Source: Adiantum capillus-veneris (Eukaryota; Streptophyta; Polypodiopsida; Polypodiales; Pteridaceae). Taken from it: DNA of 64,000 nucleotides. The notes below the pieces were generated by a model. It was not told where the DNA came from. It searched no databases and worked only from the letters and a program-made list of their open reading frames with translations. A program made the position numbers and the translations under genes. Every line of letters starts with the position of its first letter. Positions within the stretch are counted from its first letter, which is position 1. The DNA lies in contig CM043953.1 of the NCBI GenBank assembly GCA_014529385.2, positions 77,740,872-77,804,871 of the forward strand. The letters are read 5' to 3'. Of the stretch, positions 12,811 through 25,661 are shown one piece after another.

Positions 12811-13012
12811 TGGAGGACTTACCTTGCTGCTTGCACTGAGAGAAGAGCTATGCTTGGATAGAATGCTTGCATGTGTGGTGACCATCGTCAACACAGGGAA
12901 GGAGGGGATTCATTATGATATATTAGGCCACAAAATTATTCCATGCATCTCCAAAAAAGAGTGGGCCACAACATCAAAAGCTTATGGAACGGGCTTTGTG
13001 AACGTCTCATGC

Positions 13013-13153
<141 letters not shown>

Positions 13154-13626
13154 CCTGGATTGAGTAGAGAGAGAAGGAGAGAACTAGGGGAAAATAGGGG
13201 AGGAAAAAAGATAAGAAAGGAACTAAAGGTACAAGTGCACATGCACTAGTAGGCGGATCGGTGAGAGAAGCCATGGGAGTGAAAGCTATTTGATCCACTC
13301 ACTCATGCACTTTGTTTTGGAGAGAGAGAGAGGGAATTTAATTTGACAAGGTGCAGAGTTTGCAAGCAAATGAGATAATCTCTCGCCATCGAAATGGTCA
13401 AATTCGCCAGGGGAATGTAGTTCTAATACCACCAGTGAAGTAGGTGAGGAATTTTGACCGAGGCCAGGGGGTGGATCAACTACACTTTTTCACTTAGCAC
13501 AACAATGGAAGGTGAACATTGCACACAGAGTAGGTCCTGCCAATTTTACTTTTGGGTTGAATTAGAGGGTATCTTTGAAGATTCCCTCTTTGACATCAAA
13601 AGAAAACTTGATTAAGGAGGATCTTA

Positions 13627-13671
<45 letters not shown>

Positions 13672-13718
13672 AGGGTGAAGACAGAGAGAGAAAAAGAGGG
13701 GGAGATATTTTTTAAGCG

Positions 13719-14090
13719 AAAATTACCAAAATACCCCTCTAATTCATGGAAATTCCCCTCAAAATTTAAAATTCCCAAAATACTATTGTGTATATTTGGT
13801 TGGATTGTTCAAGATTTTCTAATGTTTATTCCTTTTTGACAATTGAGATCCGTTTCTGGGAGCTTACCATGTGATTTGTTACAAATCACTTGGCGAGAAA
13901 AAGGCTAATTATGTCTAAAACCGAATCAAATTCTAGTTTTAGCATCTTGTATTGATAAACAATCAGTCTTCTTATGAAAAGCTACAAATTTTATTTTTAT
14001 TTGGAAAAAGTTAACCTCGCAGCAGAGTAGCCAGGGGTATTTTGGGAATTTTGAGAAATTTGAAGGGCATTTTGGGAATTTATGACAAAA
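13719..14090. repeat. Imperfect foldback (inverted repeat), possibly a decayed MITE
   Basis: The left arm near 13719-13783 (accaaaatacccctc ... aattcccaaaatac) is roughly the reverse complement of sequence near 14037-14090 (ggggtattttgggaattttg ...). Arms are separated by about 250 bp. A similar accaaaata block recurs near 19195. No clear target duplication was found. Confidence 0.4.
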
Positions 14091-14248
14091 TATTGGGGGT
14101 GGATTGAGAACGTCCACTCGAGTTAGCAAATTGACATGTAGAGGACGAAGAGACAGAGAAAGTCGACGTGCCTTGGTGCGGCGCTTCGAGATTTTTTGCT
14201 CCTTTGTCGTGATGGTATTTGACAAGCCTGCTAGCAAAGTGAGGGAGG

Positions 14249-14251
<3 letters not shown>

Positions 14252-14345
<94 letters not shown>
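14252..14345. repeat. (GA)n microsatellite
   Basis: About 94 bp of pure GA. Confidence 0.97.
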
Positions 14346-14347
<2 letters not shown>

Positions 14348-14599
14348 GCCGTGCGGTGTTAGTGGAGAGAGGAGGAGCTTGTTGCTAAGCCGACAACTAA
14401 CACGACGTAGAAGAGTTTTGCCGGCTCAGTCTAAATATCGGACTTTAGAGGATGTGGCACCCTCTAGAGTTTGCCACATGGTGTGCTGGGCAACCGGTTG
14501 GACCAGTTGTGCAGGTCACATTTCATGCCTTAGTTTTTTCCAAGGCGAATGAAATGCTGATTCCAAAGAGCTGTTTAATCAGCAAAACGATGATTAATC

Positions 14600-14672
14600 A
14601 CACACAAGGTTTGAACCCCGGACGGTGTCGCTCATAGTCCAATGATCAACCACTAAGCTAAATGCAGCTCGT
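14600..14672 (-). ncRNA. tRNA-like sequence, probable SINE head or tRNA relic
   Basis: On the minus strand there is an A-box-like TAGCTTAGTGG (complement at 14650-14660) and a B-box-like GGGGTTCAAACC (complement at 14608-14619), at roughly tRNA spacing. These are the two internal RNA polymerase III promoter boxes. I could not fold a full cloverleaf with paired acceptor arms, so a tRNA-derived SINE or a decayed tRNA is more likely than a working tRNA gene. Confidence 0.35.
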
Positions 14673-15578
14673 TGAATGAGCAGTGTTTGCACAATTACAT
14701 AAGCCTGCAAACTTTTTTCGGGGGGGGGGGGGGGGGGGGGATCTTTATGTGCATGGATGCCCCCAATTGCCGGTTGCGCCACATAGGCATAGAGTTCGTT
14801 TTCTAGACAAAGTCAATTTTGCCTCGCCCTCGCGAAGGTGTCTTTGAGGGCTCCCTATTTGTGCGTAGAGTCAATGGAAGCGCATGAAGCAAGAAATGTA
14901 GAGATTTTTAAAAATTTTTGCCTTGTGAGGGCAGGAAATGATGAGACACGAACGAGTTCGGGGGGGAGAGACAGAGAGTGGGAGAGACCATATGTCATTT
15001 GAGTGCAGAGGCAAAGGGGAATGTGAGCGCGAAGACATGGTCATGATGAAGGCGAGCCGATGATTGGGACACAAACGGTTTTTTTTTGCCTTCAACTTCG
15101 AAATCTTTTTCGAAGGAATCTCAGCATCTTTGGGACTAGTTAATAAAAGTAGACCAAAAAAACAAGTGATAAAATCACAAGGCCTGCCAAATTAAGGAAA
15201 CTAATAAAGAACATGAAAGTGAAACAAAAAACTACTATGATGGTAATCATATTGATCCATAGAGAAAGTGATCTACAGATAACATCATAAATGTTTGACC
15301 ACGATGAAGGATTGAAGAGTATCAAAGTGGTGTTTTGATAGGATAAACACAAACATAATGTATGGAATCATGCCACGCCTCATAAAATTTTCTTTTTGAG
15401 ATGCAATTTTTCAAGTACCCTTTCATATGCTTTGTGTAATGCAATCAATTTATATAATTTTTCATATATATCATTAACTTAAAGATATAAACACAAAAAA
15501 TGATAGGCAATTTTGAGATTCTAGCATGTCAGATGACATGAGTTTTTTTTAAAGCACATGTTTTGATAGGCAAAATAG

Positions 15579-17100
15579 CCCTTGACAAAAAAAAACGTCA
15601 ATTTTAAGCCTTGATCTAAGGCTAGATCCCACTTTAAAATCTCTACGACTCTAAGCTTTAAAAAAAAACATAAGCATAGTGAATTAAATTAAAAAAGCAC
15701 CCTTAAGCTCTACACCCTAAGCTTTAGATCCCTATGCTCTACACCCCACTTTAAAAATTCTACATTTTAAAGCTCTAGAGCGCCTTTTACAAATTAAAAC
15801 TGTAGATCCTTAAGTTGTAAATCCCACTTTAAAAGCTTTAAAGTTCTAAGTTAGTAAACCCTAAAACTCTAACGTCTCGTGGTGACCCTCCCCTACCTGT
15901 GGATCTATGTAACACTTTCACTTTCTTTAATTCAACTTTTTACCTTCTAATTAAAAAAAAATCTAGTTCCTCATTGAATTAGCTTTAAAATCTCAAAAAA
16001 AAAAAAGATTAAAGTTCTAAAGGATAAATTCCTTCCATAAAGTTTTAACCAACAAAAATGACAACTTTAGTTATTACCTAACCCTTGAAAAAAAAAGCGT
16101 CAATTTTAGGCTTTGATCTGAGGTTAGATCCCACTTTAAAATCTCTACATCTCGAAGCTTTAAAAAAAAACATAGGTATACTGAATTGAATTAAAAAAGC
16201 ACCCTTAAGCTCTACACCCTAAGCTTTAGATCCCTATGCTCTACACCCCACTTTAAAAATTCTACATTTTTAAGCTCTAGAGCGCCTTTTACAAATTAAA
16301 ACTATAGATCCCTAAGTTGGAAATCCCACTTTAAAAGCTTTAAAGTTCTAAGTTAGTAAGCCCTAAAACTCTAACATCTCTGAGTGACCCTCTCCCTACC
16401 TGTGGATCCATGTAACATTTTCACTTTTTTTAATTCAAATTTTTACCTTCTAATAAAAAAAAAACTCTAGTTCCTTATTGGATTAGCTTTAAAATCTCAA
16501 AACAAAAAATCTTTAAAGATTAAAGCTCTAAAGGATAAATTCCTTCCATAAAGTTTTAACCAACAAAAATGACAACTTTAGTTATTACTTAACCCTTGAC
16601 AAAAAAAAGCGTCAATTTTAGGCCTTGATCTGAGGCTAGATCCCACTTTAAAATCTCTACATCTCTAAGCCTTAAAAAAAACCATAAGCATAGTGAATTG
16701 AATTAAAAAAGCACCCTTAAGCTCTACACCCTAAGCTTTAGATCCCTACGATCTACACCCCACTTTAAAAAATCTACATTTTTAATGCTCTAGAGCACCT
16801 TTTACAAATTAAAACTGTAGATCGCTAAGTTGTAAATCCCACTTTAAAAGCTTTAAAGTTCTAAATTAGTAAGTTCTAAAACTCTAACGTCTCGGGGTGA
16901 CCCTCTCCCTACATGTGGATCCATGTAACATTTTCACTTTCTTTAATTCAAATTTTTACCTTCTAATAAAAAAAAAATTTAGTTCCTCATTGGATTAGGT
17001 TTAAAATCTCAAAAAAAAAAATCTATAAAAATTAAAGCTCTAAAGGATAAATTCCTTCTATAAAGTTTTAACCAACAAAAATGACAACTTTAGTCATTAC
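15579..17100. repeat. Three-copy tandem satellite, period about 505 bp
   Basis: Units start at about 15579, 16082 and 16593, each opening with cccttga...aaaaa and a caattttag block. They share nearly the whole sequence with scattered substitutions. Units are very AT-rich and contain short internal repeats built on ctctacaccc, taagctttagatccc and cccactttaaaa. Several variants resemble the plant telomere heptamer (ccctaaa). No coding potential was seen. Confidence 0.9.
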
Positions 17101-17578
17101 CTCAAGTTTCAATCGTGAATGAAATTCTCAAAATGAAAAGATGGGTAAAAGAACTTTTCAAATTTCAAAATGAAAAATTAACTCTTGGGATTTGTGGAGC
17201 CTCTAAGCTTTATCGTTTAACATATAAGGCTGTCAACTTTTCATGCTTTCTGAGGCATTGGATAACACAAAATCTTTTCTTTGATATATGAGCGATCATT
17301 TCATTTTTCAAAACTTAAGACATGTCTATCATTAGATTTACACACTCTTTCATTTCAATGAGTGCCCACTATCTTATTTCAACCAATCAACATTTTAAGT
17401 GTATCAAAAAATACTTTATTCCTACTTTAGTTAGCAAAAAGAGAAGTGATCTCTATAGCTTTTGAGCTTTGGGCAGGCCAATAAGGGACAATAAATAGAG
17501 AGGGAAGTATATAACTTGTTCTTTTTCCTCCCTTAATTTTGGAGAAAAGAGAAGACACACACAAAATTATTTCCTGTA

Positions 17579-17703
17579 TTTTGGGCCAAAATTTTGAAGG
17601 ATATATCAACTTTCACAAACTTCGTAAAGCTTATCACTATTTTCTATTTTTTGGGCTAAAATTTTGAAGGATATACGGACTTTCACATAACTCGTAAGCT
17701 TAC
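17579..17703. repeat. Two-copy tandem repeat, about 65 bp
   Basis: Copies share aaaattttgaaggatata and actttcaca blocks, at about 17579-17640 and 17645-17703. Between the satellite end (17100) and 18080 nothing else was recognised. Confidence 0.7.
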
Positions 17704-18269
17704 CAATTATCTCAGTGTAAGCTCAAAATTGAGCCGCATCTTTGCAATTCAGCCTATTAAAAATAATTGAAAGCTTGGTTTTCTAAAGGCAAGCTAAAAG
17801 ATAGCCAAGAATTTGCAATTTTAACTAGTTAAAATTACACCAAAAATGTTTGAACTCTTTTTGCACAAGATTATACATCCAAGAATGCACAACTAGCACC
17901 CAAAACAAGCAAGAGTTAACATGATTAGTAAAAAATAGTGAGCAATTAGTGAGGTTAGTGACTTACACACAAAACTATCAACCAATGTGTGTAATCAAAA
18001 TTAATGTCTACACAATGCCTAAATTAATGAAAATTGGGAATTATGCTCAACCCAGAAGGGGACAAAAATCAACCAATTATCTATATATACTAATAGATAA
18101 AGGGGGAGGGAATCCCCCCCCCCCTGGCCACGTGGCAACTCATGAAGAGTCAGGCGACCATCTCTTGCGGAGGAGTCGGGCGGGCTCTTAAAAGTTTCAA
18201 AAATATTGTAAAGAAATTGCCGTCAGCCGCCTACTCAAGATGGCGCGCTTGTGGCGATGCCAGGTCGAT

Positions 18270-18270
<1 letters not shown>

Positions 18271-18321
<51 letters not shown>

Positions 18322-18373
18322 GTCCTGCTCCATCACCTCACCTTCGTCATCCTCAAGAGAGAGAGAGAGAGAG
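18271..18373. repeat. Two short (GA)n tracts
   Basis: GA runs at about 18271-18318 and 18356-18373 within a GC-richer segment. Confidence 0.9.
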
Positions 18374-18446
18374 GGTCCTCATCGCCTGCGGCTACTGCTG
18401 CTCCTCCACACCGGCTGCTGCTACTCCTCAATGCCTGTGACGACAG

Positions 18447-18779
18447 CTACTGTTGTGGTGACCTGTGGCTCCTCACCTCGTGGACGTCTACGGCTCCTCA
18501 CCTCACCGGTTGCCATCACCGGCTACTGCACCACCGGCTAACACCTGCGGTGACTACGACTCACCTCACGGACGTCTGCTCCTCACCAGCGACTGCAGGT
18601 TCTCAATATCGATAGCTACTACTGTGGTGACCTGCGGCTCCTCACCTCGTGGACGTCTGCGGCTCCTCACCTCACCGATTGCCATCACCGGCTACTGCAC
18701 CACTGGCTAACACCTGCAGTGACTTCGGCTCACCTCACGGACGTCTGCTCCTCACCAGCGACGACTGCAGGTACTGCGG

Positions 18780-18780
<1 letters not shown>
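18447..18780. repeat. Two-copy tandem repeat, about 167 bp, GC-rich
   Basis: Copies at 18447-18613 and 18614-18780 are nearly identical; both contain ctcctcacctcgtggacgtct and caccggctactgcacca. GC content is clearly above the surroundings. The open frames across it are low-complexity and no domain was seen. Confidence 0.85.
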
Positions 18781-18817
<37 letters not shown>

Positions 18818-19020
18818 TTGTTAAAACCCTGCCCTGTGTCATTCCTGCACCCTTGTGTCATGCCATGCACTCAGGACTTCTCTGGCGTTCTGAGAGAGAG
18901 AGAGAGGGGGAGAGAGAGAGAGGGAGAGAGAGAGAGAGAGTTGCGCTTTGCCGACGACGACTGCGCCCCTGTGTCATGCCATGCACCCTTAATGCCATGA
19001 AATGAAATGTTATATCGAAC

Positions 19021-19129
<109 letters not shown>

Positions 19130-19283
19130 GAAATGAACAAAAAGAAAAGAAAATCCTGTCTGTGTACAAAAAGACAAGGGGAAAATTATCAAAATTACCA
19201 AAATAGCCCTGGCTGTGAGATTAAATATCTCCAAAGATAAAGAGATTGGCAAGTTTTGATAAGAAGCCTGATTGTCTATCAAT

Positions 19284-20340
<1,057 letters not shown>

Positions 20341-21047
20341 TGAGACTTTGAGTCAGTGTTCGGGAAAAATGTGTTTCGGCTTAATATCGTGCTGTTTTCA
20401 ATTTCCAAAACGCCGCTTGAGCGCAAGGGGAAAAGGAAAAATTCTGCCCCGAAATAGAGAAAATTTTAGAAACTTAGGTTATCATTTAAATTTTAAACTG
20501 GATTAGAGCCCTATGTGAGTAGGGCTAAGCACTGCACAACAAGCCAAATAAATTAAAGTGTACCTCACTCGCAGATTGGAACAGCTCCACCGGACACTAG
20601 GTGACACTCTTAGGACAATAGGACACTTTTAACACAGTTGAGGGTTTGAGATAAGCGCTGGCAACATCTTGAGAGCACTCTGTACCACCGGACACTAGGT
20701 GACACTCTTAGAACAATAGGACACTCTTAACAATTGAGGGTTTGAGATATGGCAGTGGATATCACCCTCAAAGACCTCTTGGTGGTGTGAGCTACACTTC
20801 TTGAAATGCTAAGAGTTTAGGTTGGAATCCCCTCCATTTGGTGCTTGGTTTTCCAAAGTCTACCAACAGTTACAAAAAATAGGTCTTCAAAAGTAATGTT
20901 TGGTCTCATAGACCTTGGCCCTTTGAGGACGTTTATATAACATTTCATTTCATTTCATTTCATGCCCCTCCTCTCCACGTGAGATTGAGATTGTGAGTCA
21001 GTGTTCAAGAAAAATGTGTTTCAGCTTAAGGGTCGCACGGCCAACAG

Positions 21048-21050
<3 letters not shown>

Positions 21051-21128
<78 letters not shown>
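21051..21128. repeat. (CT)n microsatellite
   Basis: About 78 bp of pure CT. Confidence 0.97.
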
Positions 21129-21132
<4 letters not shown>

Positions 21133-21497
21133 GCCTCTAGGCAGATCGCATGGCCAACAAAACGGCAAATGTCTTGACGGGGGCGAACTAGGCTTGAAGC
21201 TAAGAAAACACATGGCAAACTTAGTTTCAAAAGGTAGGAGGAGGAGGAATTGAGGGATTGATCTACAACTCATTATCGACGGATCAGCAGACAAATAAAC
21301 AGGGCGGGAGAGGAGCTTATATGCGCTATTTTGCATTGATACGGAACTCTGATGATGGTGGGGCTCGCAGAGCTAGAAAAAACCTAGGTTTAATGTAATC
21401 CCACTTACAAATTTTGGTATTTACCTTTAAATTTTAAATTTGAACTTGAGAAAACCTACAACCTGTAGAGAAATTTAGTGTAAAAACCTTGAATTCT

Positions 21498-21774
<277 letters not shown>

Positions 21775-22189
21775 TCGGTCGGAGTCAGCTTAATATTGTG
21801 CCGTTTTCAATTTCAAAAATGCTGATTGAAGGCAAGGGAAAAAGGAGAAATTCCGCCCCGAAATATAGAAAGATAGTGTAAAAACTCAAATGATAGACTA
21901 ATTTTCTAAAATTTTCCCTTAGTAAATTCAAGGGAAGGAATTTTGTATGTTAAAAAAAATGATTTTTCCCGAATCTTGAACCCTAGCATTTCATAAAGCA
22001 CTTCATAAAGCACAAAAAGTGCTTTCAATGAGCTCTGATAATGGTGGGGCTCGCAGAGCTAGAAAAAACCTAGGTTTAATGTAATCCCACTTACAAGTTT
22101 TGGTATTTACCTTTAAATTTTAAATTTGAACTTGAGAAAACCTACAACCTGTAGAGAAATTTAGTGTAAAAATCTTGAATTCTAGCATT

Positions 22190-22312
22190 GCCTTGGTCGA
22201 CATGTATGCCAAATGCCATGCACTTCATAAAGCACAAAAACTGCTTTCTATGAGCTTAATCTATGGGATGTCGTCTCTTGGAGTGCACTCATTGTGGGAT
22301 ATGCCTACACAT
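22190..22312 (+). pseudogene. PPR gene fragment 2
   Basis: Near-duplicate of the fragment at 21498-21621: ALVDMYAKCHALHKAQK followed out of frame by LWDVVSWSALIVGYAY. It is part of the duplicated 280-bp segment and here keeps the YAKC cysteine. Confidence 0.75.
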
Positions 22313-22408
22313 GAGTAGGAGAGAGAGAGAGAGAGAGAGGGAGAGAGGGATGGAGCTGATGGACAAGAAGCATTAGGTGGGGCAGCCGCTCTCTTGGCCC
22401 TAACCAAG

Positions 22409-22642
<234 letters not shown>

Positions 22643-22865
22643 CGGGAGCCCGCTTGGTTTCACATTATGCCCATAGGAAAGTCAACAACCTTTTGCTATG
22701 GCCATAGGATGCACACAGGCTTTGGCTATTGCTCTCTCTATGGCCACCTTGCGCCATAGAGAGGGAGGTATAGAGAGGTGGATAGGGGAAAAATAGAGAG
22801 AGAAATAGATAGAGAGAAAAACATGTATAACCCTGTGCTAAATATATATCTTATTCTTACAGTAA

Positions 22866-23491
22866 TGGAGCACGTGCTTACCTCTAGAGGAGATTCTTCG
22901 GAGGTGATATTTTCTACCCCAGAGAGAGACCCAGGCAACAATTTACGAAATGCCAAGCGCGTTGCCCGAGGTGGGGATGGACCTACAAAGAAGCAAATTG
23001 TAGATGGACTAGGTATCATCCACACAGTATGCTCGAAAATTCAAGCCTCATGTGAGAGAGCGGAGGCATCACAAGTTTCCTATAGAGAGAGCATTCATTG
23101 GTTGAGCCATTCACAATATGAGCAAGGGGTTTATCTTCATCATCTAGAGGAGCGAATGCAACTACAAATCAATGGTATTTTGTAGTAGCACAGCTCAGTG
23201 CAAGGACAACTTTCTCGCATAGAAAGCAACCAGGCAAAAATCATGAGTCTCTTGGAGAGGTCCCTTCTTGACAAGGAGAGCATGAATTTCAAAAGCATTG
23301 TGCCTAAATTAAAAAGCACTAGCAAAAAATTGACCGCCGTAGCAGTACAACATACTACAAGTGTGTCCGAAGTTAGATCTATCTCAAACAAGCTCCATGC
23401 ATTGGTAACGACCCATTGGCCCAAGAAGGGGATTAATGCCATTGGAGATGTTCCATCCAGTTCAAAGCAGGGCAACCCTTGCAAGAAGTGA
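22866..23491 (+). pseudogene. Unidentified protein, frame interrupted by TAG-TAG
   Basis: From ATG at 22866 the frame is open to 23182, meets two consecutive TAG codons (23183-23188), then stays open in the same frame to 23491. The product would be about 207 residues, hydrophilic and probably helical (...HLEERMQLQINGIL, then LSRIESNQAKIMSLLERSLL). I recognise no domain. The ATG follows a pyrimidine-rich ttcttacag, so it could be an internal exon. It is probably a captured gene fragment, or a transposon accessory gene with a nonsense double change. Confidence 0.45.
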
Positions 23492-23512
23492 ATTATGTAA
23501 TAGATAGTAATA

Positions 23513-23845
23513 CTCACTTCTTTCTCATTTATAGGCTTAGCGGATCTATATTTTGGTGGCTTTGGGGATATTGACTACATTTTGGGGGAGGCTTATGTAT
23601 GTAGTGGATACCAATTTGCTCACGACTCTTGGTTGTCTTCTTTGGATACTACATTCTCAGAGGATCTCCAAAATAGATACTCACTTCTTTCCGATTTGTA
23701 GGCTTAGCGGATCTATATTTTGGTGGCTTTGGGGATATTGACTACATTTTGGTGGAGGCTTATGTATGTAGTGGATACCAATTTGCTCACGACTCTTGGT
23801 TGTCTTCTTTGGATACTACATTCTCAGAGGATCTCCATAATTGTA
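23513..23845 (+). repeat. Tandemly duplicated exon-like segment, about 166 bp
   Basis: Two copies (23513-23678 and 23679-23845) each have a splice-acceptor-like ttctc/ccatttatag or tttgtag before an open frame containing DLYFGGFGDIDYILGEAY, CSGYQFAHDSWLSS and DTTFSEDL. A third copy of only the end is at about 24291-24357. I do not recognise the protein, and no donor in the upstream frame joins to it in phase. Confidence 0.55.
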
Positions 23846-23880
23846 GTATTTTTGTTGCCACTGTGTCTTTTGAGTCACAC

Positions 23881-24165
<285 letters not shown>

Positions 24166-24201
24166 AGTATTCTAGGTGTGTGCAATGTCTAACTTCTTTC
24201 T

Positions 24202-24290
24202 AGGTATGACAAATGTGAAGCACTTCATAAAGCACTAAAAGTGGGAGAGAGCTTCCTATATAAGATGCCGTCTCTTTGAATGCATTGATC
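24202..24290 (+). pseudogene. PPR gene fragment 4
   Basis: Reads RYDKCEALHKALKVGESF.. then off-frame relics of D-V-V-S-W-N-A-L-I. Same PPR module as above, further decayed. It is followed by the third copy of the DTTFSEDL end segment. Confidence 0.6.
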
Positions 24291-24382
24291 GCTACATTCT
24301 TAGAGGATCTCCATAATTACAGTATTTTTGTTGCCATTGTGTCTTTTGAGTCACACCTTCCGTTCCTGGCCTCTCTTTCGCC

Positions 24383-24659
<277 letters not shown>

Positions 24660-24699
24660 GTATTCTAGGTGTGTGCAATGTCCGACTTCTTTCTAGGTA

Positions 24700-24800
24700 T
24701 GAAAAATGTGAAGCACTTCATAAAGCACAAAAAGTGGGAGAGAGCTTCCTATATAGGATGCCGTCTCTTTGAATGCATTGATTGCCAGATATGCCCAATT
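24700..24800 (+). pseudogene. PPR gene fragment 5
   Basis: Near-duplicate of fragment 4: KCEALHKAQKVGESFLYRMPSL followed by a stop. It lies after the second CT/CA block, so fragment plus microsatellite was duplicated as one unit. Confidence 0.6.
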
Positions 24801-24969
24801 TAGGTAGGGTCAACAAGCTCTGGGCTATTTTTTGCAGATGCAAAGCGAGAGTGTCTCTCCCAATGCAATCACATTCACACCATTGCCAATGTGGTATTTG
24901 CTTTTGATTGCGTAAACGGAATGTACACAACAATCCATGCCTCAATGCAACTCTACCAACTCAAATGGG

Positions 24970-25400
24970 GACCTGTCACCATGGTAACTTTCATAATGAA
25001 GCACCTCGGGGCTGATTTGGATGCACCTTTGAATCCGTCTTGATGTGGGTTGCCAATGGTCAATAATGGGTTGACCAATAATGGGTTAACTTGGCACATC
25101 TGCATCGACTGCAAGAATCCGGATGACGTGCAGACTGGCGCATTGTAACCGCAGTGGAAAATTGCCAGCTGAAACTTAGGCCTTAACCTGTCACCATGGT
25201 AACTCTTCATAATGAAGCATCTCGGGGCTGATTTGGATGCACCTTTGAATCCGTCTTGATGTGGGTTGCCGATGGCAAATAACGGGTCGACCAATAATGG
25301 GTTAACTTGGCACATCTGCTTCGACTGCGAGATTCCGACTGACGTGCAGACCGGCGCGTTGTAACCGCAGTGGAAATTTGCCGGCTGAAACCCAGGCCTT
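24970..25400. repeat. Two-copy tandem repeat, about 217 bp
   Basis: Copies start at about 24970 and 25189 with acctgtcaccatggtaac. Both contain cctcggggctgatttggatg and end near ttgccggctgaaa. No coding function was recognised. Confidence 0.85.
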
Positions 25401-25661
25401 AACCGACAATCCTCATGGGCTAATCGGATGGACTCGCTCCCCCAATTATATCCTTAGTAGTAGTTAGATGAGATATAGAGAGACAGATATAGAAGTATAT
25501 AGACATTTACCATGTGGGTTGGCAAGCCTCCTCTCATTGACTCCCTCAAAGAAAGATAGACATAGATGGGAAATCCTTTCTTCTCCATACTCTCTTCTTC
25601 ATTCTCTAGATACTAACCTGTATATATCTGTGAGTACTTATAAGAGTTCTTTTGTGGACAG

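Noticed and set aside
15579-17100. Satellite considered as a CRISPR-like or regulatory array
   Set aside because: Units are ~505 bp and nearly identical throughout, with no spacers; it is a eukaryotic tandem repeat.
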